Assembly (NCBI GenBank): GCA_035578175.1
Contig: JAQMRL010000008.1
Span: forward strand, 62,056,541 to 62,120,540
Source: Catonia carolina
Lineage: Eukaryota > Arthropoda > Insecta > Hemiptera > Achilidae
Length of the DNA: 64,000 nucleotides
Direction: 5' to 3'
Of this stretch, positions 32,560 to 44,709 are shown piece after piece (the first letter of the stretch is position 1; each line of letters begins with the position of its first letter). A program made the position numbers and the translations under genes. Below the pieces are notes generated by a model that was not told the DNA's origin, did no database searches, and saw nothing but the letters and a program-made list of their open reading frames with translations.

Positions 32560-34725
32560 TATTGACTGTTAAATCGCCTTGAAATTTTTAAGTTTTTAGT
32601 CTTGACATTATATATTAATAATGAATAGTAGTAAGGTAAATTAAGAATGGAAAATAATGTTTGTGATAGCAACTGTGGGTGATAATTATTGTGGGATCAG
32701 GTTAATCTCTTGACTATCAGATCTTATAAGTAGTTCATTACTTTTTTCTTCCTTAATACTACATTTCAGAGCGAATACTGACCTCTTGCAGTTTATACTT
32801 CCAATTCAGGCCAATCCTTGGTATACTTTTTATTCTTGTAACAGAGACATTTCTGTAGTATGGATCATTGGCTCATAGCCCAACCTTGAACCAGGAAAAC
32901 TAGAGTTTTTTGTCAGGGATTTCCTTTAATAGCTGTGAAGGGAGTTTTAAATTAGCTTTGGACACTTACTTCCACGTTATCCTAATAAGGGTTAGGATTT
33001 GCTTGTGGTATAACATTTCCATTGTACAGTCTTACTTGGTATTTGTAACTAGCTCCTTATTTCCTATCAGTTTTAATCAAAAGTCAGATACCCACCCATC
33101 TCTCTACTTTACAATCCCAGTAGTTATGAGTTGTGTTATTCCCTGAGACTTTCTAGTTGTTATGGAACCATCAGGTTGTAGGATGACAAGGTTTAATGTT
33201 TTCCCTAGAGCTATTGTTCATTATAGATGATTTAATTGCTAAAAAGACATTTTGGATTTAAAAACCTTTTTATCAAATTTACTCAGCAAATATTCTTCCT
33301 TAAATATGTTTCATGAGTCTCCCAGCCAAGTACCACTATGGTAAATCAATCATGTTTTGTTTATCTGAAATTGAGCTTAGTAAAGCCTTTTACGAGAAAA
33401 TATTGTGAAAGTTGGTCTGAGAGTCAAGAGGTTAAATTTTATGTTATCTTAAAGGTTATGATACTTATTGATAAATAAATGATCAATGAAAAATAAACAA
33501 TAATTTTTAGTAATCATATTACATATATGCATCTCAACCAAATATTTTAACTAATATTTAATAAAAATTTTAATTAACTTCATTATATTTAAGAGCTAGC
33601 AGATAGTGAAACTTTTCTTAGAAATATTTTTGTATACTATTGGATGTATTCTTTGATAAAGATTATTTATCTAGATTACTCCGTTAAAATGCCAAATAGG
33701 AAATAAATGTTATGTGATACAGTAAAATATTAATCTTAATGTACCAAATGTTGCAATAATGTAAGTCTAATTAGACAAAAATGACCATCTCAAGTTAATA
33801 CATTTCCGTGATCAAATATTAAAATAAATAAACTTAGTTAGATATTTTTTTTCTAAGTGAATCAAATTTTAAATAAATGTTACAGAGTACATTTTATAAG
33901 TTATCTAAACTAGTCATGGGTGTATTTTTTCAGATTATGAAGAGTACCATAAGCTACACAATGTACCTATTTTTACTAATGAGCTGTATAAATCGGATTT
34001 ATTTAACACATTGGAGTGTACTGTTTTTCATAAAATAATGTCACTAGATCGTGGGCATTTTAAGCTGTTTTCAGAGAATGATAGTAAATTAACTACAAGA
34101 TTTACCTCTTTAACATTGGCAACTATTTAAAGCTCTAAATTTACACTTTCATTAAATTTAAATATTAACAATAAAAAGTAATCAGAAAATAAAATATTTA
34201 TTTGTAAATAACGCCAAAAAATAAAATAAGAAGTTTGTAAAATAGTAATGATTAAAATAACCCTAAGTTTTCACAAAAAATTATATAGGCAAAATATTTT
34301 ATGTGTAACTAAGAATTACACATTATAAACAATACATAAACTTTGAAAACGAAAGCAGGATAGTAGATTTACAGTTTGTGCTGAATAGCTTGGTAGTAAG
34401 TCACCTCTGAGGAATGAATGCAGGGAAAATAAAACTGAAATGCAGTGAGAAATTTCCTTTTTAATAATGTTACACTTTAACTTATTCTGTAATGTTGCGT
34501 TTGCAATAAATCTGCTGATCCTTAGCTATCGTTTCGTTGTTCAAAACGGATCATTATTGTCTTTGTAATAAAGTTTGCCTGTAAGTTTACCTGTACAAAA
34601 TAGAACAATTTAAAAGCAGATTAAAAGGACACAAGGTTATTGTTTTCTTATATTAATGTATTATGTTTTGTTTTTATTTGATAATTGTAATTGTTGCTAT
34701 TAACTAACGTGAATGATGATGTAGA
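32560..34725. other. Unassigned AT-rich region downstream of the RBCK1-like gene
   Basis: No recognised exon or repeat. AATAAA motifs occur near 33472 and 33700 and could serve as distal poly(A) sites of the upstream gene. Confidence 0.4.
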
Positions 34726-34729
34726 ATGA

Positions 34730-35066
34730 AAATAATTTTTTTTCTTAATAATCTAACGAATGTACGTTGCAATCTGTTCACTTCAGAACAATAAGCAACC
34801 CCATGACCCAATGAGATGAGGATGATGTGTATGATGTGTAAATGAGGTGTAGTCTTGTAGAGACCCAGGCCGACCATTCCTGAGAGAGTATGATCAATAG
34901 AACCCCAACCATCAAAGTACACCGGTAACCACTGTCTAGTATTCAAATCTGTATAAAAGTAACTAACTTTACTAGGATTTGAACCAGGAACCTTTGTCTC
35001 CGAAAATCAGGTGTTAAACAGCTGACTCACGGCGATGACTTTACCTCTAGACCAACCCGGTGGGTC
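34730..35066 (-). mobile_element. tRNA-derived SINE, family C copy 2
   Basis: The best-preserved copy of the family. On the minus strand it starts CCACCGGGTTGGTCTAGAGG (A-box region), has GGTTCAAATCCTAGT (B box), and then GACAGTGGTTACCGGTGTA, ATTGGGTCATGGGG and a short A-rich end. Two other copies are at about 1.0 kb and 61.8 kb. Confidence 0.88.
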
Positions 35067-35069
35067 GAA

Positions 35070-36190
35070 AATAATTAAGTTGGAAAATATAAAATAATGT
35101 TTGTTGATATTACAAACACAAAGATTGTTATTTAACTTTTTTAACTTAAAAAATGTAACCTTGATCATTACATCAACCAAGTGAATATGAAACATCAAAA
35201 AAATTCCCTCATAGTAAATTGGTATTAAAATTTAAAAAAAATCCCTCCTTTAGATAACACTGCTTTAGATAATTCATCATTTCGCATTCTGGTTACATTA
35301 ATGCTGCCATGCTATTCTGCACAAAATTTAAATTCCATAAACAATACAACAAACACAAAATTTAAGTGCAATGCAAAATTTAGTAAACAATTATGCCATT
35401 ATACAACTTGTTGATCTTATGGTCATAGAAATTATTACATTTAAAAGTTAATGCTTTTAGCGATAAATTTGAGAACCTAAACACTCTAAAAAGAGCTTAT
35501 AAAAACTTATAGATGAAACTAATCTGTTCTGTTCCATTTAAAACAACTTATTGTATGATGATGAGCAACACTCCTCCTTAGTATTTTAGATCCATTTGCA
35601 GCGGATACATACATAAGCTCCAATGTGTTAAGAAGAAACCGATACTTCTAATTTATTTTTTTAAACTAATTTTTTTTTATCATTTAGTCATACCATTTTA
35701 AATTAGATGATTATTGTTTTTAACTAGAGTAGTATTATAAAATATTTTTTCATACAAGTTGATTTAGCTCTTGCAGCTTTAAGCCAGTATTAGTTTTCAT
35801 TTAGATTTGGAAAGAATTCACATGTAATCCTTTTCTTTAAAACACAATAAATAGCATCTAGAATCAAGTCATAAATTCATGCCCATTATCATAAAATTGT
35901 GTTTATGACCATGCATGGGAATGTACACTAGATAGTAGCTGTCGTTTTCAAATAGATACGAGGTTTTATTCCAAAAATGAAGCCATCATTTTTAGGAATA
36001 ATATTGGTTATGAGCAACTCTGGTATATTAAACGCTAGATATATTCATCATTGGTTTTCATTAAAAGGCTGATGAATAAAATAATTCAATTAATATTGTG
36101 CTAGTGTCAACAAAGAGTTTGTATTTTTGATATTAAATTTTATTTTATATTACGTTATTTCTTATCATCTAGTTTTCTATTGTAGTACTT
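35070..36190. other. Unassigned AT-rich region
   Basis: No coding frame, splice-bounded exon or recurring repeat was seen. Confidence 0.4.
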
Positions 36191-36393
36191 AACACGTTGA
36201 GTGCCACCCAGAAGAGATTAAAACTCGTTGAAGAATCAACATATATTTTTTTAAATAATTTGTTTAAATTATATATAAATGTACTTCATAAAGAATATAT
36301 TTTCCAATTTAGAGGAAAAAATATTTAAGATGCATACATGATGCTAGTGGCCCTGCGAATAAAATGTTCAACTAAGGGGGTGGTGGACACACA

Positions 36394-36645
36394 TCGTCCA
36401 TCCAATGGTAAACTCGCGAATGTGCAAATTCTCAGTTTTACAGGAGAGCAAAAAAATTCAATGCTTTCTTCTTTAAAACACTTCATGTATTTTTGTAACT
36501 TTACAAAGGCTGTATCTCCCTACCCGAACAAGATACATATTCGCGAGTTTACTACAACATGCGTTGGGTTGTATACATCAGCATGCACTAACAAACTCAT
36601 ATTTGCTAAATTTGCACATTCACAAGTTTACCATTGGAGGGACGA
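36394..36645. mobile_element. ~250-bp MITE with ~36-bp inverted repeats
   Basis: Left CGTCCATCCAATGGTAAAC... and right ...GTTTACCATTGGAGGGACG are imperfect inverted repeats about 36 bp long. No coding capacity. It lies inside the piggyBac-like composite. Confidence 0.85.
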
Positions 36646-36980
36646 TATTTTTAAATTTTGAAGAAAAAATATTAAAGACGCATACATGGTGCTAGTGGGC
36701 CTGTGAATGAAATGTTCGACTGACATTATTTTCAGATAAGGGCAGATTAACTTTAACGCTTCACCTTTGAGGCTTGTTCTGAGATAGGGGGGTGGTGGAC
36801 ACACGTGTGGTGCGCAAGTTGTTAATAATTTTGTTTGCTACTAACGAGTGCATTTTCAGTTACATGATTATTTTATTGTTTGCATACTGGTAAAAAATAT
36901 GAAGTGATGTGACAAAATTGTGAGTTCTAGACCTAAAATAAAACATCCTCAGAAAAAACTAAAAAAATAATTTATTACAT

Positions 36981-37414
36981 GTGAACTTAAAAATTGAAAT
37001 TTCACCAGATTATGAGCCGTCACTTGATTGTGAGCAATTTGAAGAAGAATATTTTCAGCTAGTGTCACTCTCACAAAGTTTAATTAAACAGCATGAAGCT
37101 GCAGTTTTATCTAGTACAGATACCAAATCAAACAAAACAACTTTGATGAAATTACCCAAAATAACTATACCTTGTTTTTCAGGTGAAATTCATAATTTCA
37201 AAACTTTTCTTCTTTATTCAATGATTTTTCAAAGTAATAGTAGTTTATCTGAGGTACAAAAATTGCTCTATCTCAGAACAAGCGTCAAGAGCGAAACGTT
37301 AAAGTTAATCTGCCCTTATCTGAAAATGATTCCTTTTTAGCATACAATCTCATTCAAAATAGGTTCACCAATGCACATCTGCCAAACGATGTTTCATGTA
37401 AACCAGATAACTAA
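36981..37414 (+). pseudogene. Bel/Pao LTR-retrotransposon gag fragment, frameshifted
   Basis: The plus-strand frame to 37340 carries KLPKITIPCFSGEIHNF and SLSEVQKLLYLRTSV, the DUF1759-type signature of Bel/Pao gag. Near 37315 the match moves to another frame (SENDSFLAYNLIQNRF), which ends at a stop at 37412-37414, so one frameshift is present. LTRs, protease and polymerase are absent. The fragment sits within the piggyBac-like composite and is dead. Confidence 0.85.
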
Positions 37415-37733
37415 GTTTCACCAATTAACACAACTAGCTTATCTTGGTTACAAAAACCCACTTTTTATGTGAAACATTTTACTAATAAAATATGGTTACT
37501 TTTGATTGCAGTAATCAACTAAGGAAAGCCGCTTAATATTATGGTTTACAATTTGTAAAATATAATGTAGAAGTTATTGTAGTAGTGGTATAAGTGTTTG
37601 ACTAATAAATAAAGAATGTTTTATTTGATTCGTGTTTATTATAGGATTTATTAAATAAAACTACATTATGATAAAACACTTATTTCCTATTTACGAATAA
37701 TAAGAAAATTTATTACAAAATAACTTTTATAAT

Positions 37734-37853
37734 CTAATGATCATTTTCAGAAATAATTATTTGTATTAACATAGTTCTTAATTCTTTGATGATATTTTTT
37801 GCTAGTCGTATCTGCTTTTCTTGGGAAGGGCCAGCGATTTCTTCGTCAGCCAT
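37734..37853 (-). CDS. 39-aa minus-strand frame, possible transposase N-terminus
   Basis: ATG at 37853-37851 in the context TTCATAATGG, then MADEEIAGPSQEKQIRLAKN..., with the stop at 37736-37734. It begins about 220 bp inside the right terminus of the TTAA-flanked element, where a piggyBac transposase would start. The sequence is too short to assign. It could be a truncated transposase N-terminus or chance. Confidence 0.35.
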   Translation of the reverse strand: MADEEIAGPSQEKQIRLAKNIIKELRTMLIQIIISENDH

Positions 37854-38410
37854 TATGAATAGTAATTACAATAAAAAATTAAAATAACGCACTGTAATAT
37901 GCTCACTGTTCTTTTAAGTAACACTCCATGAAGTTATAGAGACGATAACTGAAAAGCTAATGATGTATGGACACATGAAGAAAGATAAGCCATGGGACAC
38001 ACACCTGGTGCTTTTGGCTCAGCAGTTGAGGTACTATTTGGCACCACCTATGCGTCTGTGGTTCTCAACGTGTTAAGAGGTTCAATTTGCCTAACTTTAA
38101 TGAAATTTTATGTAAAAAATAGAAATTTTATGTAAAAGAAAGTTAATCGTATTTTAAGTATAGTGTTAAGCTTTATTATAATTTTTCTTAAGTTTATTTG
38201 ATTTTCAGTAGATTTTAATATCAATTTTTAACTTGGTCTTCCAGTTATAATCAAATGAGTAAATGATCAGGTAGTTTTATTGCATTAAAATTGTAATTAT
38301 GTAATTACGCTGAAAAATTTTTCTTTTCTGAGATTTAGGGGTAACCAAGGCAAAGTATCTATCTGGACATTACCTTGAAAAAGATTATACTATACTTTTT
38401 TATATTAAAT

Positions 38411-39255
38411 GAGGGTGAATCCAATATAAACGGGATTTTTTTTTTTAAAAATTCATTTATTGACAAACAAAAGGTTCTTACAATTTTTTTTCACACTTTT
38501 TCCCGTTTTAAAAATACATTTTTCCCAGCAAGAAGGAACGTTTTTTATTGCAGTATTGTAGAATGAAGCTGGTTGCGTCAGGAGCCAATTGTGCACAAAT
38601 CCCTCCACACCTTTGTCATCTTCAAATCTTTGCCCTCCTAGAGTTTCTTCAAGTGGTCCAAACAAATATAAATCACATGGCAATAAGTTCAGGCTGTAAG
38701 GAGAAAGATCAATTGGAGTCCAGTGCATTTCCTGTAGTTTGTAAGCCTCTGATAGACCTCCAAACATCTCAACTTCTGATTTTTGGTCAAAAGACGAGGG
38801 ACCCATCTGGCACACACTTTACGACTGTAGATTGTTTAAGATGACCGCTTTACAGCTTCTATAACTTATTCCAAAATGTTCTGCAATTACTGATACTCTC
38901 ACCTGTCAATCATCTTCAAGAATGTCTTGAACCACACGAATGTTTTTGTTTGTAATGCTGGTCTGAGGATGGCGATGGTGTTACTGTTAATCCACACGTT
39001 CTCGTCTGTCCGTGAACTCTTATGCCAGGCAAACACAACTTCCTTGACAATTTTTGATCACCAAACTGTGCAGTCATTCTCCGGAAAATTTACGTCGCTT
39101 GTACTTCTTTACAAGCAAGAAATTGTATTATTTAGTGTTTCGCATAGGAGAAGAAACCTGTTGCTCCGACATCGTGAGCGTTACTGACGATCCGGTTGGA
39201 AATGCGTATTGGCTGGCTCTCCTCATTTCTAATGGCCCCGCCCAAGCATACTAGA
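38411..39255 (-). mobile_element. Mariner remnant with internal deletion
   Basis: A minus-strand mariner. The frame at 38815-38453 reads LSPYSLNLLPCDLYLFGPLEETLGGQRFEDD...TQPASFYNTAIKNV...WEKCI, which is the third catalytic Asp region and C-terminus. To the right is KVCARWVPRLLT (reading from about 38825), belonging to the earlier linker, so the catalytic centre between them has been lost. Exact ends are uncertain. Confidence 0.75.
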
Positions 39256-40335
39256 AGTGCAAATCCAGTCCTACCAACTGTTAATGCTGAGGAACAAAAA
39301 TCCTGTTTATATTTGATTAACCCTTGTATTATTGTATTTTTTTTTGTATTATGTTATTTTTTATCGTCTAGTTCGTCTATTTTAGTTAAGAGGTTCCATT
39401 TTTTTAAATGAAATTTTGAGTAAAGAATAATTTTTAAAAAAATTAATCTTATTTTAAGTGTAGTGTTAAGTTTTATTATGATTGAAAATTTTTTTAAGTT
39501 TATTTTTGCTATAAATAGATTTTAAAATAAATTTTTAACTTGGTCTTCCAGTTATAGTCAAATGAGTAAATCATCAAGTAGTTTTGTTGTGTTAAAATTT
39601 TATTTGTGTAATTTGTTATACTGAAAAAAAAATTTCTCAGATTTAGGGGTAACCAAGGAAAAGTATCAATCTTGGTATCACCTTGAAGAAGATTAAACTA
39701 TAAGAAATATTATTGTATTCATTGGTATTATGTAATTTTTTGTCTGTTTTAGTTAAGAGATTTTAATTAAATTTTTAGTAAAGAATAATTTTTGAAGAAA
39801 ATTAATCGTATAAGTGGTAGTGTTAAGTTTTATTATGATTAAAAATTTATTTAATATTTTGTAAATTTATTTCATATTTAGTAGATTTTAATATCAAATT
39901 TTAACTTTGTCTTCCAGTTATAATCAAATGAGTAAGTAATCAAATTGTTTTGTTTCATTAAATTCTATTTATTTAATTTTTATAGTTAACGTTTTCTTAT
40001 CTGAGATTTTGGGTTAACCAAGGCAAAGTATCTCTAAGTTAGTATAATCCCCTTGTAAAAGATTAAACTCAAACTTTTATATTCTTAAGGCTGGAATTAT
40101 TAGTTATTCTCGGTGACCATTCTTTTCATGTATTCATGTGAATATAAACATTGTGTTACAGTTTTTTTTTTCCTAAGGAAGTGAATACTCAGGAACTCTT
40201 AATAAACATTTCACTTACAATAGATAGATTTTAATATCTTAATAGATAGATTTTATAATATCTCTTTTACCATAGTGTTTCATTACTATTTTGATATGTA
40301 ATGAAATATTTTAATAATATTGCATAAAAACCACA
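39256..40335. other. AT-rich region with a repeated ~350-bp unit
   Basis: Three partly similar stretches start near 38085, 39385 and 39755. Each contains AGTTAAGAGGTT or AGTTAAGAGATT, then TAGTGTTAAG, TTTTAACTT.GTCTTCCAGTT, AATGAGTAA and TAACCAAGG(C)AAAGTATC in the same order. They form a diverged direct repeat of unknown nature with no coding frame. Confidence 0.55.
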
Positions 40336-40339
40336 TGGG

Positions 40340-40722
40340 CAGGATTATTACTTGCACTTGATCTGCTAATTCCAGGGCTACAAAAAATCGTTATGTTTCT
40401 TATCAGATTGTCAGCCAATTACATGACTTATGCAGTTAAGAACAGAAGAGGTAGAGGTGTAAAAGACTCTAGTCAGAGTTTCTCTTCTGAGAGTAATTAA
40501 TTTTGTTATACAGCCAGACCCTGTGATGAATGTAGTGAAGGTGTCATTTGTAGAGTGGAAAGTACGTGCTTTTCGGAGGGCCCGGCATGCTCTGACAAGC
40601 ATACTTTACTACTCAGTGAGGAAGGCAATAGTAAACTACCTCACTGCTTGTTTTACTTAGTGACGCCTCTACAAGTTCAAACCAGCCTTTCGGCTAATGA
40701 CCTAAACAACAACAATTATTAT
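40340..40722 (+). repeat. Family A repeat, copy A3
   Basis: From GCACTTGATCTGCTAATTCC to AATGACCTAAACAACAACAA. It contains CAGCCAGACCCTGTGA and GAGGGCCCGGCATGCTC. Diverged copy. Confidence 0.88.
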
Positions 40723-41149
40723 TTTTATTTACAAAACATAGACAGACCTTTGTTCAAAAATGTTAAAGATGCTGTGACTACTGGCCCTGCATCAATACAG
40801 TTGGACAAGGTCATTGACATATTTCAATAAAAGTCTGTAAGGGTTTTCATTGGCTTCAGTATTGAGGTGTGTTTGTGTGGGCTGTTGTACGGAGCATCGG
40901 GCATTAATCCAGTATTTTTATTATGTTGTGTCATTGCTTAATGAGTCTCTTGTTTTAGTGAAAAGCAATTTTTTTTTTGTTTCAAGCTGTGTTCAAAAAG
41001 TAAATTAATTTTTTTAAGTCTCAAGCTGCAAAATATCTACCTGTACTTAATAAAAAAATAAATACTAAAAAATTGTGTAAGTTTAGCCTTAGTGGCTAGG
41101 TTTCTTTAAGAGTAAATGAATCGATACTTCATTAAAAGCATAAAGGGAA

Positions 41150-41475
41150 GTGAGGTGTGGGCACTTTGAAGTGGGAATAAAATAAGTTACTGGGGGCGGA
41201 AATGAGGTTTCCAAGAACAGTGAAGGGCTGTACCTGGAAGGTAGGGTGAGCAATATGGATATACTTTATGAGATGGATATTTTTTAACCTAGATGAGAAA
41301 GTGAAAATTCACGAGAGGTACTGGTGCAGCCATGTGGAACGGATGAGAGAGCAACAACGCTTGCCCCATTTAGCTTACAAATATAAACCTAGAGGGGTGT
41401 TGGGACACCCAAGAAGATGGCTTTCCAGAACAGGCTGAACTGCCTAGTCTGTGAAGTCAAGAAGAAGAAATACAA
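41150..41475 (+). pseudogene. Non-LTR retrotransposon C-terminal fragment with GAAGAA tail
   Basis: The plus-strand reading around 41292-41423 gives DEKVKIHERYWCSHVERMREQQRLP...KPRGVLGHPRRW, resembling the C-terminus of an APE-type non-LTR polymerase. It then hits a stop and an AAGAAGAAGAAA run. It is a 5'-truncated remnant. Confidence 0.75.
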
Positions 41476-41936
41476 AACATGTTTTGAATCAAAATTTATT
41501 ATGAATTCTAAAAATTAAATCAAAGTTTTAAAAAATATCTCTTTTACCAGTGTGTAATAATTCAGTTTTTAGTCTCCTGTAAAATGACCGTTATATTATT
41601 TTACAATTAAGCCTATGGATATGGTTATATTATTTAATTTTCTAATGGTTGTTTTGTCCAAGTTTTTTTGGGATTTAAGGTATACGTGATCCCAATAATC
41701 TCAGATAAGTAAGTTTATACTGTTTATTTTCTACTTAGCAATATACTTGATTCATTAAAAAAAAAAACATATTGTGATAGAATTCTCATGTCCAGAATAT
41801 TATCATGTAATAATGATTTCTAGCGCTTGTTATAAAATTTTGTTAATGTTTGCGAAATCTGTTAATTTTAATAGTTGAATAGTTTATGGAAATTAAATTG
41901 TTGATCTATTTGTTATTTATATTATAAAAATATTTA

Positions 41937-42557
41937 ATTTTTCACTGACCGGTTACAGCTACTATATCACTTAGTTTTTTTTACCTTTTATTTGTATAAT
42001 CTTACTTTCTATCTGTATCGGTAAATCCACCATCTTTAAAGTACATAAAATTGAAACTAAATTTTTAAAAATGTATTAAAATATTTGGTAGATGTTGTAT
42101 CTTTAGTCATTTATATAAAAATGTTTAATTATTCAAATTTAATTTCATTCATGTACAGAATTTTTTCTGTACAAATAACAGCAGCAGTCAATATTATATC
42201 ATCATTTTTAAATTAAACAAATTCATTAAAAATGTCTTCAAACTATCATTAAACAACGAAGGCAAGACATTTTAAATGAACTGGTTTAATTTAATAATTA
42301 TGAAATTATATTTACTGCTGCTTCTATCTGCACAGAATATCAATGTAGTTAAATTTGAATATTAAATAGTTTTGTAAAGAATGATTGACGATATTACATC
42401 TTCTAAAAATTGTAATAAATGTTTAAAAAGTTTAGTTTCAATTTTATCTACTGTGTTGAAGGTGGATTTACCAAAACATGTCAGCAGAAAATAGGATTAT
42501 ATAAACAAAACTGCAAAAAACAAGTGAAACAGCAGTTGTAACAGGTCAGTGAAAAAT
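41937..42557. mobile_element. Large diverged inverted-repeat element
   Basis: Outer ends AATTTTTCACTGACC (left) and GGTCAGTGAAAAATT (right) are exact inverted repeats. Further matches run inward: GGTAAATCCACC and GGTGGATTTACC, TGAAACTAAATTTTT and AAAAAGTTTAGTTTCA, and AAAAATGT against matching partners. The arms extend nearly to a centre near 42.25 kb, so this looks like a foldback transposon of about 620 bp. No coding frame. Confidence 0.8.
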
Positions 42558-42926
42558 TAAATATTTTTACAATAGGATTGAATTTAGGCTGCAGAATGCA
42601 TGTTAGATTTATTTAATAATGAAGATATTATTATATATAGTTATAGTTCTGGTAGTGTAGTAGTGTATCCCTAAAGTTCTTAGTTTAATCTTACTTCTGA
42701 CTTAAAAACAAATTTTTTGCTTAAAATAATTGTGTTAAAGTAGGTATTTTTTAATAATGTTTGCATCTTTTAAAGTTAGTGATTTTTTAATGTTTTTATG
42801 TAGAATTATTAGATATTATATATTTTATTATTATTATTATATTATATACTATATTATATTTTTTCAAACATCCTGTGTAGGATTATAAACAGCCGTTTTA
42901 TTTAAAATTGAAATATATGTTTTTCT

Positions 42927-43176
42927 AACCACCAGAATATGTTAACAGAAAACATTAACACACAGGTTTGAATATGACAATCAACTGATTAAGTTGGCAA
43001 GATTTTTTTTAGATATAAGAATCGACTATTCCTTATCTACCATGGTAGGAGTAGGAAGTTTGTAATTTTGATGTAAAAAATTTAAAAAAAAAATAATTTA
43101 CTGAAGATGTGTACAAGATACACGAAAGCGCTATAAACATTGGTAAGTGTTTTCTGTTACCATATTCTGGTGGTTA
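42927..43176. repeat. ~250-bp inverted-repeat element
   Basis: AACCACCAGAATATGTTAAC at the left and CATATTCTGGTGGTTA at the right, with the inner match AACAGAAAACA.T against AGTGTTTTCTGTTAC. Probably a small MITE-like element. Confidence 0.6.
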
Positions 43177-43387
43177 AAAAAATATATATTTCAACTATAT
43201 TATTTATATGTAATTTTTTTTAATTAAAATTGATATGCTCAAATGTATTAAGTTTCTTGATGAGGTGTAAAAATTTATATGGATGACTTCCAAAAACCAT
43301 ATTTGGTATGATAAAAATTAAAAATTGTATAAGTACATAAATCAAAATTATGTAATTTTGATTTATCCATCTCTCCAAATATAATTT

Positions 43388-44345
43388 TTACTTTCTCTTG
43401 TCTTGTATGAATAATATATAGGGAAGGAAAGTATTGTTTTTGTGTTGTTTCACTGGGAATACATGTTTACAGGCCTTCCTGAACCCTAAAAACATGATTT
43501 TAGTGATTGGTCTGTGTGAACACAATATCTAAAGAACAGAAAAGCGTACGAAATTAACACTTGGAACTACTAGGGGACCCAACACAAACATTTTCATCAA
43601 AATCGGTTCACTGGAAGCTGTAGTTTATTTGTGAAATTTTTCACTTTTTTGCAATTTTTTAAAAACGGCTCAATTTTTTTTAAATTTTCTCATTTTCTAC
43701 ATTTTTTTATGCTCTACAATATATGGTTTCTATCATTGTAATAGTGTCTCCTTAATGTTCTCAGCTTAATTTTACATCTAATTTAAAAAAAATTCTTCTA
43801 CATAAAATAATTGTTAAAGTAGGCTCTTTTAATAATGTTGGTTGGCATCTGTTTGTGCACCATGTCTGCTGAAATTCTTGGAGGACCTGTGCTCTCGTGG
43901 TAAAAAATTGTTTTTTTTAAGATCACGGCCTTAATATGCATTCTACGGAAAAAGTGTGAACAGTTAAAGTTGTAGAACATTAAAAAAGCTACAGCTTGTA
44001 TTTCTAATATATTGTTCTACAACCCTTAGTTTAGCATCAGTTACTGAATTTATGTATTTTGCTCATCAAAATCATGAAACCTTTTAATACTGCAACCTTA
44101 GTATACATCTTACGACAAAAGTGTATAATCAAAGGTATAGGAAATAAAAATCCCTGCAATTTTATTTCAAGCATTTTCTTCTATAGAGCCTAATTTAGCG
44201 TCAGGTAATGGTTTTCCATATTTTTAAATCGGAAGAGGTTGATTTTCATTTTGTGTCATCCTCCCTCGATTAAAATTAGGTTAAGTTTTTCATTTTACAT
44301 TGGCAAGAGAATGTCGTGTTAGTGTTCCACACCAGATTTTTAAAA
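43388..44345 (+). repeat. Family B repeat, full length, diverged
   Basis: From TTTTTACTTTCTCTTGTCTT to CACACCAGATTTTT. It contains the family landmarks CCTGAACCC.AAAAAC, TTCATCAAAATCGGT and both subrepeat ends (TTAGTTTAGC and CTAATTTAGC). The TG tract is minimal (GGTCTGTGTGAAC). An extra stretch of about 100 bp near 43725-43850 interrupts the family order. Confidence 0.85.
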
Positions 44346-44709
44346 TGACTGATAATTGCCTTAAAATAAAAAACTTAAACGTAGAATGTAAATTTTTTGA
44401 GGAAAAGAGAGAATTACCTCAGAAATGTTAAGAAAGAAACTACTTTGTATCTCATCCTAAAAAATGTATATTATTGTTTGTTACCATTAATAATATAGTT
44501 TTTAAGAAACAAGCTCAATCTTGATGGACTAATATGAAAAACATCATAAGGGATGTTGATATGTATTCTTAATTTAGATTCATGTTTTTATCTGATAGTA
44601 AATAAAATTTAGTTTTATTAATAAAGAACATTCATGATCTTTTTTATATATTTGCTCATTTTTGGTTTTTAAAAAAAAAACAAAAAAAATTAATAAGGAA
44701 TGTTAATTA

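Larger units (their letters stand above)
36193..38072. mobile_element. piggyBac-like composite element with TTAA ends
   Basis: 1880 bp. Left end CACGTTGAGTGCCACC and right end CTCAACGTG are inverted (shared CACGTTGAG), and TTAA flanks both sides (36189-36192, 38073-38076). Inside are two copies of a ~65-bp phrase (GCATACATG.TGCTAGTGG) at about 36311 and 36662, a smaller inverted-repeat element between them, a Bel/Pao gag fragment and a 39-codon minus-strand frame starting about 220 bp from the right end. It appears to be a piggyBac-type shell that has collected other insertions. No complete transposase is present. Confidence 0.75.
41480..43385. other. Unassigned AT-rich region with an inverted pair
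   Basis: No exon recognised. The phrases TTTTTAAATTAAACAAATTC (about 42208) and GAACTGGTTTAATTTAATAA (about 42278), and TAGATGTTGTATC (about 42090) against GATATTACATCTTC (about 42389), read as parts of a long diverged inverted repeat centred near 42.25 kb. Outer arms include ATTTTTCACTGACC near 41937 and GGTCAGTGAAAAAT near 42543. A second inverted pair, TAACCACCAGAATATG and CATATTCTGGTGGTTA, lies at about 42927 and 43161. Confidence 0.6.
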
